NCBI GenBank assembly: GCA_021613535.1 | Contig: CP075496.1 | Coordinates: 7,130,001-7,194,000 of the forward strand | Origin: Adineta vaga | Taxonomy: Eukaryota > Rotifera | Direction of reading: 5' to 3' | DNA length: 64,000 nucleotides | Shown: one piece after another, positions 1-12,400 of the stretch | Layout of the letters: each line of letters starts with the position of its first letter | How positions within the stretch are numbered: the stretch's first letter is position 1 | Translations under genes and position numbers: made by a program | Notes under the pieces: generated by a model | Databases searched by the model: none | Seen by the model: only the letters and a program-made list of their open reading frames with translations | Told to the model about the DNA's origin: nothing

Positions 1-280
1 AATAATAACGAATTTGACATCCAATAGTTGTCCATGATGCTGGATCAAAATCGAATCCTTCGGCTAATACGCGTAAAAAGAGAGCTACCAATAAATGAAT
101 AACATCAAATATACTAGATACAATAACAAATCGTGAACAAGGACTTTTTCGATAACGATGTCGAGTGAAAAGCCATAAATTCATCGATGATCCATAAAGA
201 CCAGCTAGTAGCATAAATGAACCAAGATAAATATTAAGACCTTTTCCGATTGCTGTAAGTTGTTCTATTGTCAGTGCCAT
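1..280 (-). CDS. Seven-transmembrane (rhodopsin-like) receptor, 5' part
   Basis: Reading right to left from an ATG at 280, an open frame of 93 codons runs off the left edge. It has a short extracellular N-terminus, a hydrophobic helix (about residues 15-37) followed by a basic loop (FTRHRYRKSPCSR), and a second helix (about 43-63) that continues towards an extracellular loop with a cysteine (TIGCQIRYY). This TM1-loop-TM2 pattern, with the conserved asparagine of TM1 (SSMNLWLF), fits a class A G-protein-coupled receptor of the orphan, peptide-receptor-like type common in rotifers. No intron is seen in this part. The ligand cannot be told. It could be another multi-pass membrane protein, because TM3 and its DRY motif lie outside the window. 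Confidence 0.65.
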   Translation of the reverse strand, partial: MALTIEQLTAIGKGLNIYLGSFMLLAGLYGSSMNLWLFTRHRYRKSPCSRFVIVSSIFDVIHLLVALFLRVLAEGFDFDPASWTTIGCQIRYY

Positions 281-3200
281 TCTACAAGAAAAAGAAGAAA
301 ATTTTCTTACTTATTACAAAATTTTATTGGATGTTTGTTGATTTTTTATTTAGGAACATTAGAATAAAGCACGCATAGAACAAAATACTCTATATGTAAA
401 GAAAATAATCAGAGCAAAAAATATTTCTTTTAGCAAACATTTTAGACGTTAGTGAACAAGATAAATTAGAATCTAAGAATCATAATAATTCAAGTAGATC
501 ATTCGATGATTAGATATGCTTTATCTTTTTCTCTATAGTTTAATAATGAGTGCATTTAAATTCATAGAGAAATTAATAGAGTAGAACACCTTCGTGTGGA
601 AATGTAGCATAAGAAGTATTCAAGAAAATTACGGGTTATGGTAAAATGATCATCTCAGGTTCTCTTCGTTCATTGTAAGATAGAAGTTGCGAGAAAAATA
701 AAGGAAAGAGTCTAATAATGTTTGTGCGAGATACTACTTGCATTCATGGGTTCCTGGTAGTTAGGCAGTAAAAAGTTTTGAAATAGATTTTTAATTTAAT
801 CTAAGAAGTACTCATTCTCTATTTTGCTCTTTACATCTGAACATACAAAAATAGACTACGATAAGAAATTTCGATGTCAGATGGCGAAAATTATTCAATT
901 ACAAGCAAATAACATGTATTATAAAATAATAATTTGAATAGATAAGAATAAATTATATGCAAAACTAGACGCTCTCAAATATCAATGAGAAATTAAATAT
1001 GTCATAACCTGTATATAAACAATGTCTTGAACAGATTATTTTCTTTATAGAACAAAACAGAATTATGTGTTTTCATTCGATCTTTGAAAAACATTCATGG
1101 ATAACATATCAGTCAAGCTGAAGAAATACTATAAGTTCAAAATTGAGAAAAGATTTTAATGTATAACATGTTTGAAAGAAAAACACATTAAAAATACCTA
1201 AGAACAGACAATACAAATTATTAACGGTAATAATTTTCTTACTGACACGTTCCTGATTTTTATTATGTTATTTAGTAAAAGAATTACTCACAGTTGAATA
1301 AATTCGGATAGATATTATATGAATATTTAACTATGGGATCTGTAGATCAGGATGTGGGTGTTATCTACGAAATACTACATTTAACATAAATACTTATGAT
1401 TTAATCATAGAAATAGTATGTTTTTATATTTTGTGACGTGATGCTTGCAAATAAGTTCTTTGATTACATGTTTGTCAGACTAAAAAGAAGTGAAAGAACT
1501 ATGATGATGACCTACTTTTTTTCAAAGAATATTCTGAACAGAACTATTCAAGCAAAGAATGTCTCTAATAAATACAATTTTATCATAGTAATTTACGGAA
1601 ACAACTAAAATAAATGTAATAATTCATAACTTATATATAGATTTTCTTCCGTCTATAATCTCACATTCATCATCTGACACCTATGTGTTTAAATCTTAGT
1701 TTCTATTTCAAAAGATCTGATCAGAGTACTCTTATAAATATATTTAATCATCTATTAGATCATATTCATAATCTTACATTAGACATGGTTGTATTTATGA
1801 TCAGTTTCGAGGCAAAAAACGAGGCAGGTTAATCTTTTCGCTTAATTCCATTTTAACTCTTATCACTATACACTGAATACTACCAAAGCAGATGTTCAAA
1901 TACTCAATAACATATGTCAATCATATATATATATATATAACAGACGATATATAATGTACATGTTTGAAAATTTTGAAAAAAGAATCTGTTATTCTGGTAA
2001 GTAGGTCAAATCAAATGATAGAAGAGAAAAGGCTCACTTGATAAATAAATTTGTATTACTTGACTATACTTGCAAGAGTGATGTATCCGTGTGTAATATA
2101 TAATTTTCTCTCTTCATATATCGTTGACATATAATGGATGTTAATTAAAAGAATACGAGAAGAAATATTCTGTGAGAACTTTGCCTCAAACTTTTACAAC
2201 GATTGAAAATTAAACATAGACTCTTTACGAAAGAATTCAAGTAGATAAATGTCATTATAAGAACAGAATTCTCCAACAATATGCTTTTTCTCTTTTTTTC
2301 AACAAAGTGTTACATAAAGATATTCAGTTGCATGGTTGAAAATCGACTTGAAATCATCGTTTCAAAATATTTATATATTTCTAACTACTAAAAAATATAC
2401 TAGTAACAACTATTCTAGTAATACACTGATATGTTCTATCTAATTTAGACGCAGGCAAGAAAAGAAAACTAGAAATACGTCATTAAACATGTTGACAGAC
2501 ATGGAACAATAGTATGTCTCTCTTGCTGAATAACCAATAATATAAAATAATCTTCGTTAATCATAGGTTTATTATGCAAAGCTGAAGAAATATTAGTTTT
2601 TCCAAATATTTAAATATAAGTGGTGATCTATTACCTGACAATATTAGCTAGGTCTATACATACATATTTATAGTGTATGTTCTTGGATAGAATATTCATA
2701 AACTTATATATAAAGAAGAACATATTTTTCATTTTTGGGAATTTCGTCTCTATAAGTGCTAGTGCAACCAAAATTTACCGAGCATATCCGTACGTTGGAG
2801 AAAAAGATAAGACGGGATCAATGCATTGAAAAGATGAAATCGATGAGCTGTCACCGATTCTGAAGAACTCAATGAACGAGGATGTAATCGAGTTTGGTAA
2901 GGAGCAATATCAAGGGAAGAGGATGTGTTAGAGAAACTTGAGTTAGTGAGTTCTTTATCTATACAGATGCTTCTTTTAACCTTTTCTTTTGTGTGTCACA
3001 AGTCTTGATTAATGGGAATAAGACGTTAGATGTGAGGGCGAGCGCTAACGAAAGAAAAACAAAAATGAGTAAGGAATTCTTTACTAAATCTTATCGCCTT
3101 TCCGAATTGCTTCAGAGATGTCCACGTCCTTCCTTTCATTCTTTAGCTTTTTCTCCTACGCAAGTAAGCATCTGGTCACAATGAACTCACATTGATATTT

Positions 3201-4951
3201 TTAAAGTTAGCGCTGTCACATCATTCCTGATGATTATGTTCTGAGTGTGGACGAAGGAAAATGTATCACCGAGTTGACGAGTGTCTGTATAGTAAAAGAC
3301 AAAAACGAGGCGACGCAGTGAGGGTTGGATGATGGATTACATTTTTCTTTTCACGCATTCTAGAGTCAACATTTTTTTGTATAGAAGGTACTCAACTTCG
3401 TCTAGGTCACCATTATATTATAAGTCACAGACTGAATATATGTATATATATATATTTCACGAAAAACATTCAATTGTTAATGTAAAGAAAAGATCTTTAT
3501 ATGTAAGGATGAATAAAGAGACGGTTCTTATTATAAATAAACTCTTTAGTAATAATTTATTGTACTTTCCTAGCGATTCGTCAGAAAAAATCTCGAATTT
3601 ATTTTAACAGTAGTCTAGACAGCAGCTTTGCGATTGAAGTTTTCTATTTTCATATGTATGGTGAAGGATTTATATTCTGATACAGATCATTCATCAAATA
3701 ACGAACTAAATGCAAATGAAGATTTTCTCAAATTAAATCTATGCTAAGTACAAGAGACAGAATTAGATGAAAATATTCGGACATGATTACACAACGCTGA
3801 TATTAACCATATATTTTGATTAGAATAAATATTTCGAACTCTTTCCTTTCTAGGACAGTTGCTATCATTAACTTTCTTGTAGGTTTCATGATATGTCATG
3901 GGATAATAGTAATATATTATTTCATTGATTATCTTTTCTCCATAGAGATAAAATGCATGTTTTGTATAAGTATTGCTCGCTAAATAAAACATTCCGCAAA
4001 AGACAAAACTCAATTTTAGTGATATGAGTAGTCAAATATGTTGACGTCAAAAAGACGTCTTCATTTAGCTTAGCGTGTATTAGTATCGAGAAAAGATAAA
4101 ATGAATTGTTTTTTAGAAGTTTATCTCACTCGTAGATGAAGAATATTACAAGATAATCTAAAAAACTAATATGACAGTAAAGCAAATCTATATTTGAACT
4201 AACAAGAAATGCTATCAGAATATGAAAGATCTTTTATCAGCAAAGGAAATTAAGTATTTATGAAAAGAAGCTCAAATTATTAGAATTAAATCAATAATAA
4301 ATATACTGTTTGCGATGACGTCATATAATATTCTTTCTTCTTAAGTTATACAAGATGCTTTAGCTTGCGAACATTGAATCTTATTCTTTTAATCCTTATA
4401 CTCTAATTATTTTCAGGATAACACGTAGGCTATTGCATAGCATGAGAATCGGTTCAAAATTTTCATAATACAAGACAACGTTTATAATCATTTAAATGAA
4501 ACTATTAAAAATTAAGGTATCTCTATAATCTTTTTATTGTATTCAAGTTGTTCATTAACAATAGTATAAAACATATTTTCCATTGAAAAAGATCATTCAT
4601 TATTAGCGTTTTTCATAATTATTCATCGAAGTGAATACACCCACAATTTTCTACTCATAAACACGATATTCTTTGACTTTTTACTCTATAGAATCTGTTC
4701 GCAATCTACTTCTCTCATGAAATATCAAAAGCTGTTATTATTCAAAATTCATTGAGCACATCCATTCTAGATATTTGACATAAAATATGTTTTTCTCCGC
4801 TGCGAATCCCGCTTGAATAAAATGTTCGATTAATTTCTTTTTCAAACATTCCAAAACACCAATGAAATAAAATAACAAAATAAAACAAAACAAAAACTAG
4901 TAATAACCATTGAAATTTAAAGAGATTAAATTAATTAATAATCTCGCAATA
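281..4951. other. 4.7-kb spacer with no recognised gene
   Basis: This stretch is AT-rich with stops in all frames. It lies between the receptor start at 280 and the CRY-DASH stop at 4952, so its left end should hold the receptor promoter. A short TA microsatellite is at 1923-1939. A GC-richer patch at about 2740-3330 has longer open stretches on the plus strand but nothing I recognise. No tRNA or transposon ends were seen. Confidence 0.6.
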
Positions 4952-7078
4952 TTAATGCCGTTGTTGATGATTTCGAAAGTAAAAATTAATGCCACGCTGT
5001 TGTGTATGTTGTTGATTTTGAATCGATGTTCGACGATTATTAAACTACAATATCAAAAAGAAAAATCTAATCCAATAAATATATTTTGAAAATTTACTTG
5101 TTGATTCCATTGGGGAACAATGATCATTGGTCTAGGATAATTATTACCAAGTTCGACACCTGCTTCCTTAAGAATATGTGATGGTGCTAACCATGGGGTT
5201 TGAATATATTCATTCGGTAATCGAGTCAATTCTGGACACCATGTTCGAATGAACTCACCCTATAAGATAATTATATATATAAATATATACATGAAATTGT
5301 TCCTGTCAAGTTACTTTAGGATCATAATCAAATCCTTGTTTAACCATATTGAAATGACGATTTTCTCTTGGATCATTACCAATACCAGCAACATAGATCC
5401 AATTACCATAATTAGAACAAACATCATGATCAATCTAAATATATACGTAAAAAAGAATATATATTCAAATTTAATTCAAAAACAGCAAATATTAACTAGA
5501 ATCGATTCAAACCATACTGCTCCATATCTAAAATATTGACAAATACAATCAAAATTCATCTATCAATCCTTGAAATTTACCTCCAATCAATACCGAGATC
5601 TTTGGTAAGAAAACTGGCTACATTTTGTCTTCCTCGATTTGACATCCAACCCGTGGCCATGATTTCTCGCATATTTGCATCAACAAATGGAATACCCGTA
5701 TTACCCGCTATAAGAAAACAAAGATTATTTGGTCACTTTTTCCTTCTCAATATCATACTTCGCCAAACTTCATATTGTTCCATATTATGTTTCCAAACAT
5801 ATGGTTCTTGTCGAAGACCTCGACCATAAAACAATCGTGTACCATATTTCATAGCAATAAATTTGAAGAAATCACGCCAAAGTAATTCAAATATAATCCA
5901 ATATCCCACATCACGTAATCCTTGTTCATTTTCATATTTTTTTATTTCAAAAAAGATTTTACGTGGAGATAATGATCCATTGGATAACCTAATCGACAGA
6001 ATTGATTATCTTTATATGTATAAATGATGAAAGAAAATATCGCATTACGAACCATGCAGAAAATTTCGTCGTATTCTCTGGACCAATTAAACTATTTCGT
6101 GTTTGTTTATACGATTGAACTAAATTTTTCTCCCAAATATAACTTTGAAGATGAGCTAATCCTGATGATTCACCACCTTGTAATACAAACACACTCTTTG
6201 TATGTAAAGTTACATCTACAAACAAAATGAATATAACGATTAATGATTAATCAAAAGATCGACGATCGTTTACTTGAATATCCAAAATCAGATAGATTTG
6301 GTAGATTTGTTTTTGCCAGTCCATCGGGTAATGGTTTAAAAACATTTGGAATATTTACTAAACGTCGTACTTGAACACCTTGTTTTTCCAATGCTACTCG
6401 AAGTTGTGTATACACATCGGGAAAACTATTTGAGAAAGAAGAATGTTTCGGTTATCGAACAAAACATATTCGAAAAAGTATCTACGCTTTTGGATTATTG
6501 TATGGTAAATCATCTGGATGATATAATGTCGATGTCCAAAATTCTTTTATACGTATATTATTATCTTTAGCTAATTGACGAATTGCTTTTTCGACATCTG
6601 TTTCTTCTTGCGTAACTTCTTGATGAAAACCAATAGAAATTTCAAATTGGTTTTTAAATTGTTCGATCAATTGTCCAAGAATATTTTCTGGTATATCGCG
6701 ATAAATACGAAGATCACTAGAAAAGAAAAATTACCGTAAGATTCGTGAGTTTTTCTTGAAAGAATGCTTGCTAATAATCTTACCTTCCTTTATTGTTTAA
6801 TGATGTATTCAAATCTTCAATTGTTTCAAGAAGAAATTTCAATCGATACTTATCACATTTAACAAGATCACATTTATATGTTTTAGCTGTTATTTGTCTT
6901 GGATCAAAACAATACATATGAATAACATAATCGTTATTTGTATGTGCCCAGACAAGTAACTGAAGAGAAAGAGACACATGATATATTTCAATCAAACTCG
7001 AAATTGGTCAACAAAACCTACTTCATTATCATGTAATCGTAAATCATATCGAAAACATACAATGCCAAGTCGTTTCAT
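4952..7078 (-). CDS. DASH-type cryptochrome/photolyase
   Basis: A flavoprotein of the cryptochrome/photolyase family, DASH branch. Family members bind FAD and a folate antenna and repair cyclobutane dimers, chiefly in single-stranded DNA. The gene is split by many short introns. Exon 1 (7022-7078) starts at ATG 7078 with the photolyase strand and the DASH-like RLHDNE. Exon 2 (6784-6959) carries YCFDPRQ and the RLKFLLE helix. The next carries [14 protein letters not shown]. The FAD-binding domain follows: the GGESSGL and [20 protein letters not shown] segment, then [43 protein letters not shown] and [15 protein letters not shown]. All are diagnostic of CRY-DASH rather than animal CRY or (6-4) photolyase. 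The C-terminus ends in a short Gln/Arg-rich tail. No break is seen. It sits 170 bp downstream of the SOD gene on the same strand. Confidence 0.94.
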
Positions 7079-7248
7079 TCTTAGTCTGCAAGAGAAAACT
7101 TTCTATGGTGAAATCGTTTTTTCTTTATTGGAAAGTTTTGATTTTATCAAAGATGTTAAAACAAAATAAATAAATAATAAAAAAAAAGAGAACAAAATCT
7201 AAAAATTAACTATCAACACCGGATTTTCGCATAGAAATCTTCGTTGAA

Positions 7249-8096
7249 TTAAAGATCAGCACGTTTGGTTGTACCTTCAGTATAGAGTTGAGCAATGAAA
7301 GACCAATTGACAATACGCCAAAAGTTATCAACATATTCGATACGACGGTTCTCATAAACTGGATAATAAGCTAAAAGAAAACAAAAAAAAATGAAATATT
7401 GAATACTGTTTTTTTCTTCTTATACGAACCATGTTCCCAAAGATCAATACCCATAAGAACAACATGATTTTTATCGAACATAATTCTAAAATGAATATGA
7501 CTAGTTTAGAGGAAACAATGTCGTATATTATCAACATACGGATTATCTTGATTAGCTGTAAAATTGAGAACAAGCTTTTGAGTTGGAGCATCGATATAAA
7601 GCCAAACCCATCCAGATCCGAAAAGATTAATTGATGCTGCACTAAACATTTCTTTGAATTTATCGAATGAACCAAAACTTTTTTCTAATGCGTCAAGTAA
7701 TGGACCTGTTGGTTTATTTTCTGCAGCTGTTGCAGTTGGTGCTTTTAACATTGAAAAGAAAAGTTTATGATTATAATAACCACCACCATTATGTCTTAAT
7801 GGAAATTGAATTAATTCAGGTAACTGTAAAACTTCATGGAGAATTTGTTCAATTGGTTTGGCAGCTAATTCTTTTAATTTATCATTAGCTTTGGAATCAG
7901 CCATGATTGATTTCAATGCTTCATTTGTTTTCTTTGTGTATGTTGCAAAATGTTTATCATGATGTAATCGCATTAAATGTTCAGAAAGAACAGGTTCAAG
8001 TGCATTATATGCATAGGGTAATGGTGTTACTGTAAGTTCAATTTGTGATTGAACACAAATAGCAGCAAGAACAAGGAGAATGACGGAAGTCAACAT
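7249..8096 (-). CDS. Secreted Mn-type superoxide dismutase
   Basis: It converts superoxide to hydrogen peroxide and oxygen; the signal peptide (residues 1-17, MLTSVILLVLAAICVQS) sends it to the secretory route instead of mitochondria. Three exons (7540-8096, 7430-7485, 7249-7370) join to 244 codons with correct frame. Metal ligands are all present: His in LHHDKH, His in GGGYYNHKLFF, and Asp and His in GIDLWEHAYY; the gateway Tyr of HFATYT is kept. FGSGWVWLY and NQDNP point to the Mn-type side of the Fe/Mn family. The usual HH after DK is HF. Animal Mn-SOD is normally mitochondrial, so a signal-peptide form is unusual. The GGGYYNH segment looks bacterial to me, so horizontal origin is possible but unproven. 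Start chosen as the first ATG before the signal peptide. Confidence 0.94.
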
Positions 8097-8128
8097 GATT
8101 TATCTAGAATAATAAATATATGTATGTC

Positions 8129-8140
8129 TATATATAAGCA
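8129..8140 (-). promoter_or_regulatory. Probable TATA box of the SOD gene
   Basis: On the minus strand the sequence reads GCTTATATATAG, about 35-45 bases before the SOD ATG at 8096. That spacing leaves a very short 5' UTR. It is inferred from sequence only. In such AT-rich DNA a chance match is possible. Confidence 0.4.
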
Positions 8141-8292
8141 AGATTAAGAAAACTTGTTCATTCAAGGAGAACTACAATGTTGAATACGAAGAAGGAAATG
8201 AAGAAGAATTGCACGCCTATACAGAATTTCAAGAAGAGCAAATTATCCGACTGAATAAAAAAAGGTGACCAAAAAACGACATTGTTCATGAG

Positions 8293-9468
8293 TTAACTAA
8301 GACTTTTCACTTGAGATTTTCGTCGTTCAATAAAATTAGTTAAATTAACTGTTGATATTTGATATTGACCAGCACGATGAAACCATTCATTCATTAAACA
8401 ATCACTTGCCGATGGGCGATTACTTAAAAAATTCAGTTATATAAATGCTTAGAAAAAAAACCAATCGTTTACTTCGGTTCACGAACAAATATTCGTTCGA
8501 TGAGTTCGATGGCTGATTGAAATGCACAAGGAAATAAACTTTCTGGAAAGTTAAAATCAATACTAAGTATATTTGCACATGTTTGTTCATCAGTTTCATC
8601 AAGAAATGGTGAAAGGCCCGACAATAATGTGTATAAAATAACTCCCACGGACCTGAAAAACAAAACGATAAGTACAAACATGAACAAAATTTATTCATCA
8701 TCATCTACCATATATCTGTTTTAAAATGTACAGGAATATTTCCATTAACTAATTCCGGCGCTGCAAATTCTATATTTCCCATTGTACGATGTGCATATCT
8801 CATATTTGATAAACGAATTGCATCACCAAAATCACATAGTTTTATTTGATCGTATTCTGTATTAATTAACAGATTTTCCGGCTAAAAAACGAACATTATT
8901 TCATTTAGAATCGTTCCAATAAAATAACATACTTGTATATCTAAATGAACAATTTTCGAATGATGTAAATAATTCAATCCATCTAATAATTGTCGAATAT
9001 ATTTAGCTATTTTTTGTTCGATAATTATAGATTGTAAACAGAGATAATCAAAAAGTCGTCCACCGGAAATTCTATACAAATTTTAGAATAAGAAATTTAT
9101 AAATGTTTCGTTTCAACTTACAATTCAGAAATAATGATTGAAAACGAATTGGTTTCTATGAATTGAAATACTCGTATAATTGAATTATGACGAATTGATG
9201 ATACAAGAGCATATTCATGTAAAGTTCTTTCATGAGAAATAAATTTTTTCGAGATTAATTTAACAGCACATATATCACCGGTTGATGTATGAATACATTG
9301 ACGAACAATGGAATGACGTCCTCTAGTAAAATTAAAATATTACAAAATACAATGCATGAAAATCAGCAAATATATTTTACCGTGCTATTTCATTTAATTC
9401 ACGATAATCATTTGGACTATATTTTGATGCCCATCGAACTTGTTCAAGTTTATGATAATCATTTGAAT
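8293..9468 (-). other. TRIO C-terminal Ser/Thr kinase domain exons
   Basis: Part of the TRIO gene. The kinase has the ATP-binding lysine (ICAVKLIS), a catalytic loop reading HLDIQPENLL, the DFG motif (LCDFGDAI), an APE-like segment (EFAAPELV) and [15 protein letters not shown]. In the catalytic loop the lysine two after the aspartate (HxDxKPEN in human TRIO) is glutamine; the codon lies at an exon border with a clear GTATG donor. The domain ends at FIERRKSQ, which matches the end of the human TRIO kinase region. The protein stops soon after, so the C-terminal extension is short. Confidence 0.93.
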
Positions 9469-12400
9469 CTTAAATGAAATCATCATGTATACAAGAACTA
9501 TGATAAGATATTTATGGTCATGGATTTACCTTTAATTTGAACATGAATTTGTTGTGAAACTGTTCCTCGTGAACTTGCCGCTGTACATTCATATACACCA
9601 GCATCTTGTACTGCGACATTTAAAAGCTAGAATAAGAAATCAATCATTTGAGATTAATGTTTCGTAAATAAATACTTGTAAATAAATAATTCCATCTTCT
9701 CCATAGTGTGTATGGACATTAATACCGTCATCAATCAATGCATAACCACGTGGATGTTGCCAAATGATAGCTGGCCGTGGATTACCAATTACATGACCTT
9801 GAAGAAATAATGATTGACCAAGAAAAAGACTTCGTTCATGAACAGAAAGATTCAATTCAGGCCCACAATGACGTAGAACACCACTATGCCGCTAGAACGA
9901 AAAGAAAATAAATACGAATACAATGATAACTAAACTTATATCTATATATAAACACATGAAGAAGAAAGACAAGACACAACATCGAACGAACAAACGAATC
10001 TATACGCAGACAGTAGAAAGATAAATACAACATGAATGATTACATAACATAAAGATATATAGATGTATTCAAATATTCTCTTTATTTCTTTTAACTCCCT
10101 GGAAAGTGATCAAGGTCATTTGATTGTTGTTTGATGGCCATTGTTATTAGCAAATATATTCAATCTTATGAAATATTTATATTTTCTTTCGAAATATAAC
10201 TTCATTCAATCTCATAGTTTAATTGATCATCATTAATATTTTGTTGGAACAAAAATAACAGAGAAAAAAAATGAAGAAATAAAACAACATGTTTGTGTGA
10301 GCTGCTATAGAGAACGCAGAGCGAGCAGAAGAAAGAAAAACCGAAATAAAACAAAACCACACAATGACATACACATACATTATTGTTTTTTTTGCAAATT
10401 GAGAAAAATACACGCAGAAAAGGAAATATATGAACACAAAATACAAACAAAATATAGTATATAATACACAAAGAAAGATATAGCATATTTGATTGCTGCT
10501 CGCATAAAAATTCTAACAGAGATTCGTCTCCTCGTCTCGCATACACATTTGCACGCAAAAAAGAAGAATAAGAAAGCTTTCAGATGGATTTCTTTTCTAT
10601 ACCTTATCGCAAGTACTCGATTGTGGTTTAGGAGGTAAAGTTGATTCATAGGAGATGGTTGGATGATGAGATGTGGACGTAGTTGTACTTGTTAAACGAT
10701 GAAGACTATTAGCAGATAGAGATGAAGTCGGTTGTTGTTGTTGTTGTGATGATAATGATGATGTGGGAGATAGTGATGGTGATAAGTTATGGTATGTCGT
10801 TGAATTGGGATTTTTTAGACCAAGAACAAAACCTGGTATCCAACCTTCAGCAGCTGGTGATGTTCGATTAGCATCACGATGAACAAACCATCGATTATCT
10901 TGATTGGCGGCAACAATTTGTACATATTCACCTTTTTGTACACAGATTTCATCTTCTTTTATGGCAGTATAATTATATAAACAACGTGCTTGTTCAGGTA
11001 ATTGAGTATTCGTTGATGAAGATGAAGATGTTGGAGTGCCCAAGCGTTTTTGTGATGTTGATTCATGATGTGTTGATGTATTGATTGACAATGGTTTGGT
11101 TACTGAACGCTGTAAAATCGAATCAAATAAATTGAAATGTGATTTTTTATTTGAATTTTCTGATGTTGTTGTCTCTGAACTGGATAATGTTCGTGATGAT
11201 GATATGATCGAATTTGAAGCTTTTGGTGATGTTGATAAATGATGTGTTGGTGATAAAGATTCGGGAGATTTACCGGAACGATCAGACATAGATTTTTTTA
11301 TTTGATTGCGAGATGTTGTTGTAATAATTGTTGGTGTAAAAAATGACATGGATGAATCTTGCCTAGAAAAATCAAATCAATAAATTAATTTTCTATTTAA
11401 ATAAATGTTTTATAGTAATTGATTATTTAGTATTAATTTTAGAGCAGAGCGCATATAAGCTCAAATCACAAAAACATAACCAAAAGCTCTGGCATGAGTA
11501 TATTTTGTTTTTCTAAATTATCCTTGCTTTTCATGATATTTCTTTTGTTGAAATTTAGATCAAATATTTGCATGTGATGAAACAAATGCATGAGCACTAG
11601 TCGCAAAATGTCGTCGACCTGCTTGACGCCATTCAGGTAATTCCCATGTCAATAACCTAGGATTTAGATGTAACATACAGTACAAAAAAGAAAATAGACA
11701 AAAATCATAAAAAAAAGGAACAGGCAGGTTGAAATGAGATAATACACATAGAAATAAATACATGCGAACAAGACTAATCATACAAATGGAAAGCCCGGGA
11801 ACAGCATAATAAATGTTTCGGAATAAATATGACATAGATGTATTATCTTACGGAAAATATCATATAAATTTGTCCTTCTTAGTTTTTCTCTCTTATTGAT
11901 CTGTATGCGTGTATGGATAAATATATAGAAGATTATTAGTATTTACTTAGAACGAGGACTAAGAGATAAATAAGAAGAAGAAGAACAAATCATAAAGTTA
12001 GTTTGTTTTTGTAGATGATGTACTTACTCTTTTTGTAAAGCAGCTGTAGGATTAGTCAGCGCTAAAAGAACAGAAATTGTTGAATTGAAGTTCAATTTTT
12101 AATATACAAACAAAAATTCAATGAAAACGATTTTTTACCTATGATAAGATCCATCTGACGTTGAAGCACCTTGTCTACATTTGTTACCCACATTTCATAT
12201 TGTTCATCATCTTTACATTGACAAATAACACGACGTGTATTGCCTGCATCAACTTCGACTAAAGTAAATTGAAATGTATCTTTGTGACGCTTGAATTCTT
12301 TATGTTGTAATTTATTAATCTAGAAAGAAAAAAATAAAGTCTATTGTGAAAGATTCTTTCATAGTTTTCTTACTTTTAAATCATATTTATAGATATAATT

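Noticed and set aside
3744-4013. 89-residue minus-strand frame
   Set aside because: Tyr/Asn/Ser-rich composition typical of random AT-rich DNA, with no domain, signal or supported splice partner.
10202-10649. Minus-strand Phe/Cys-rich frames of 75-118 residues
   Set aside because: Low-complexity intron sequence between the TRIO SH3-2 and Ig exons; composition is unlike neighbouring exons and splicing removes it.
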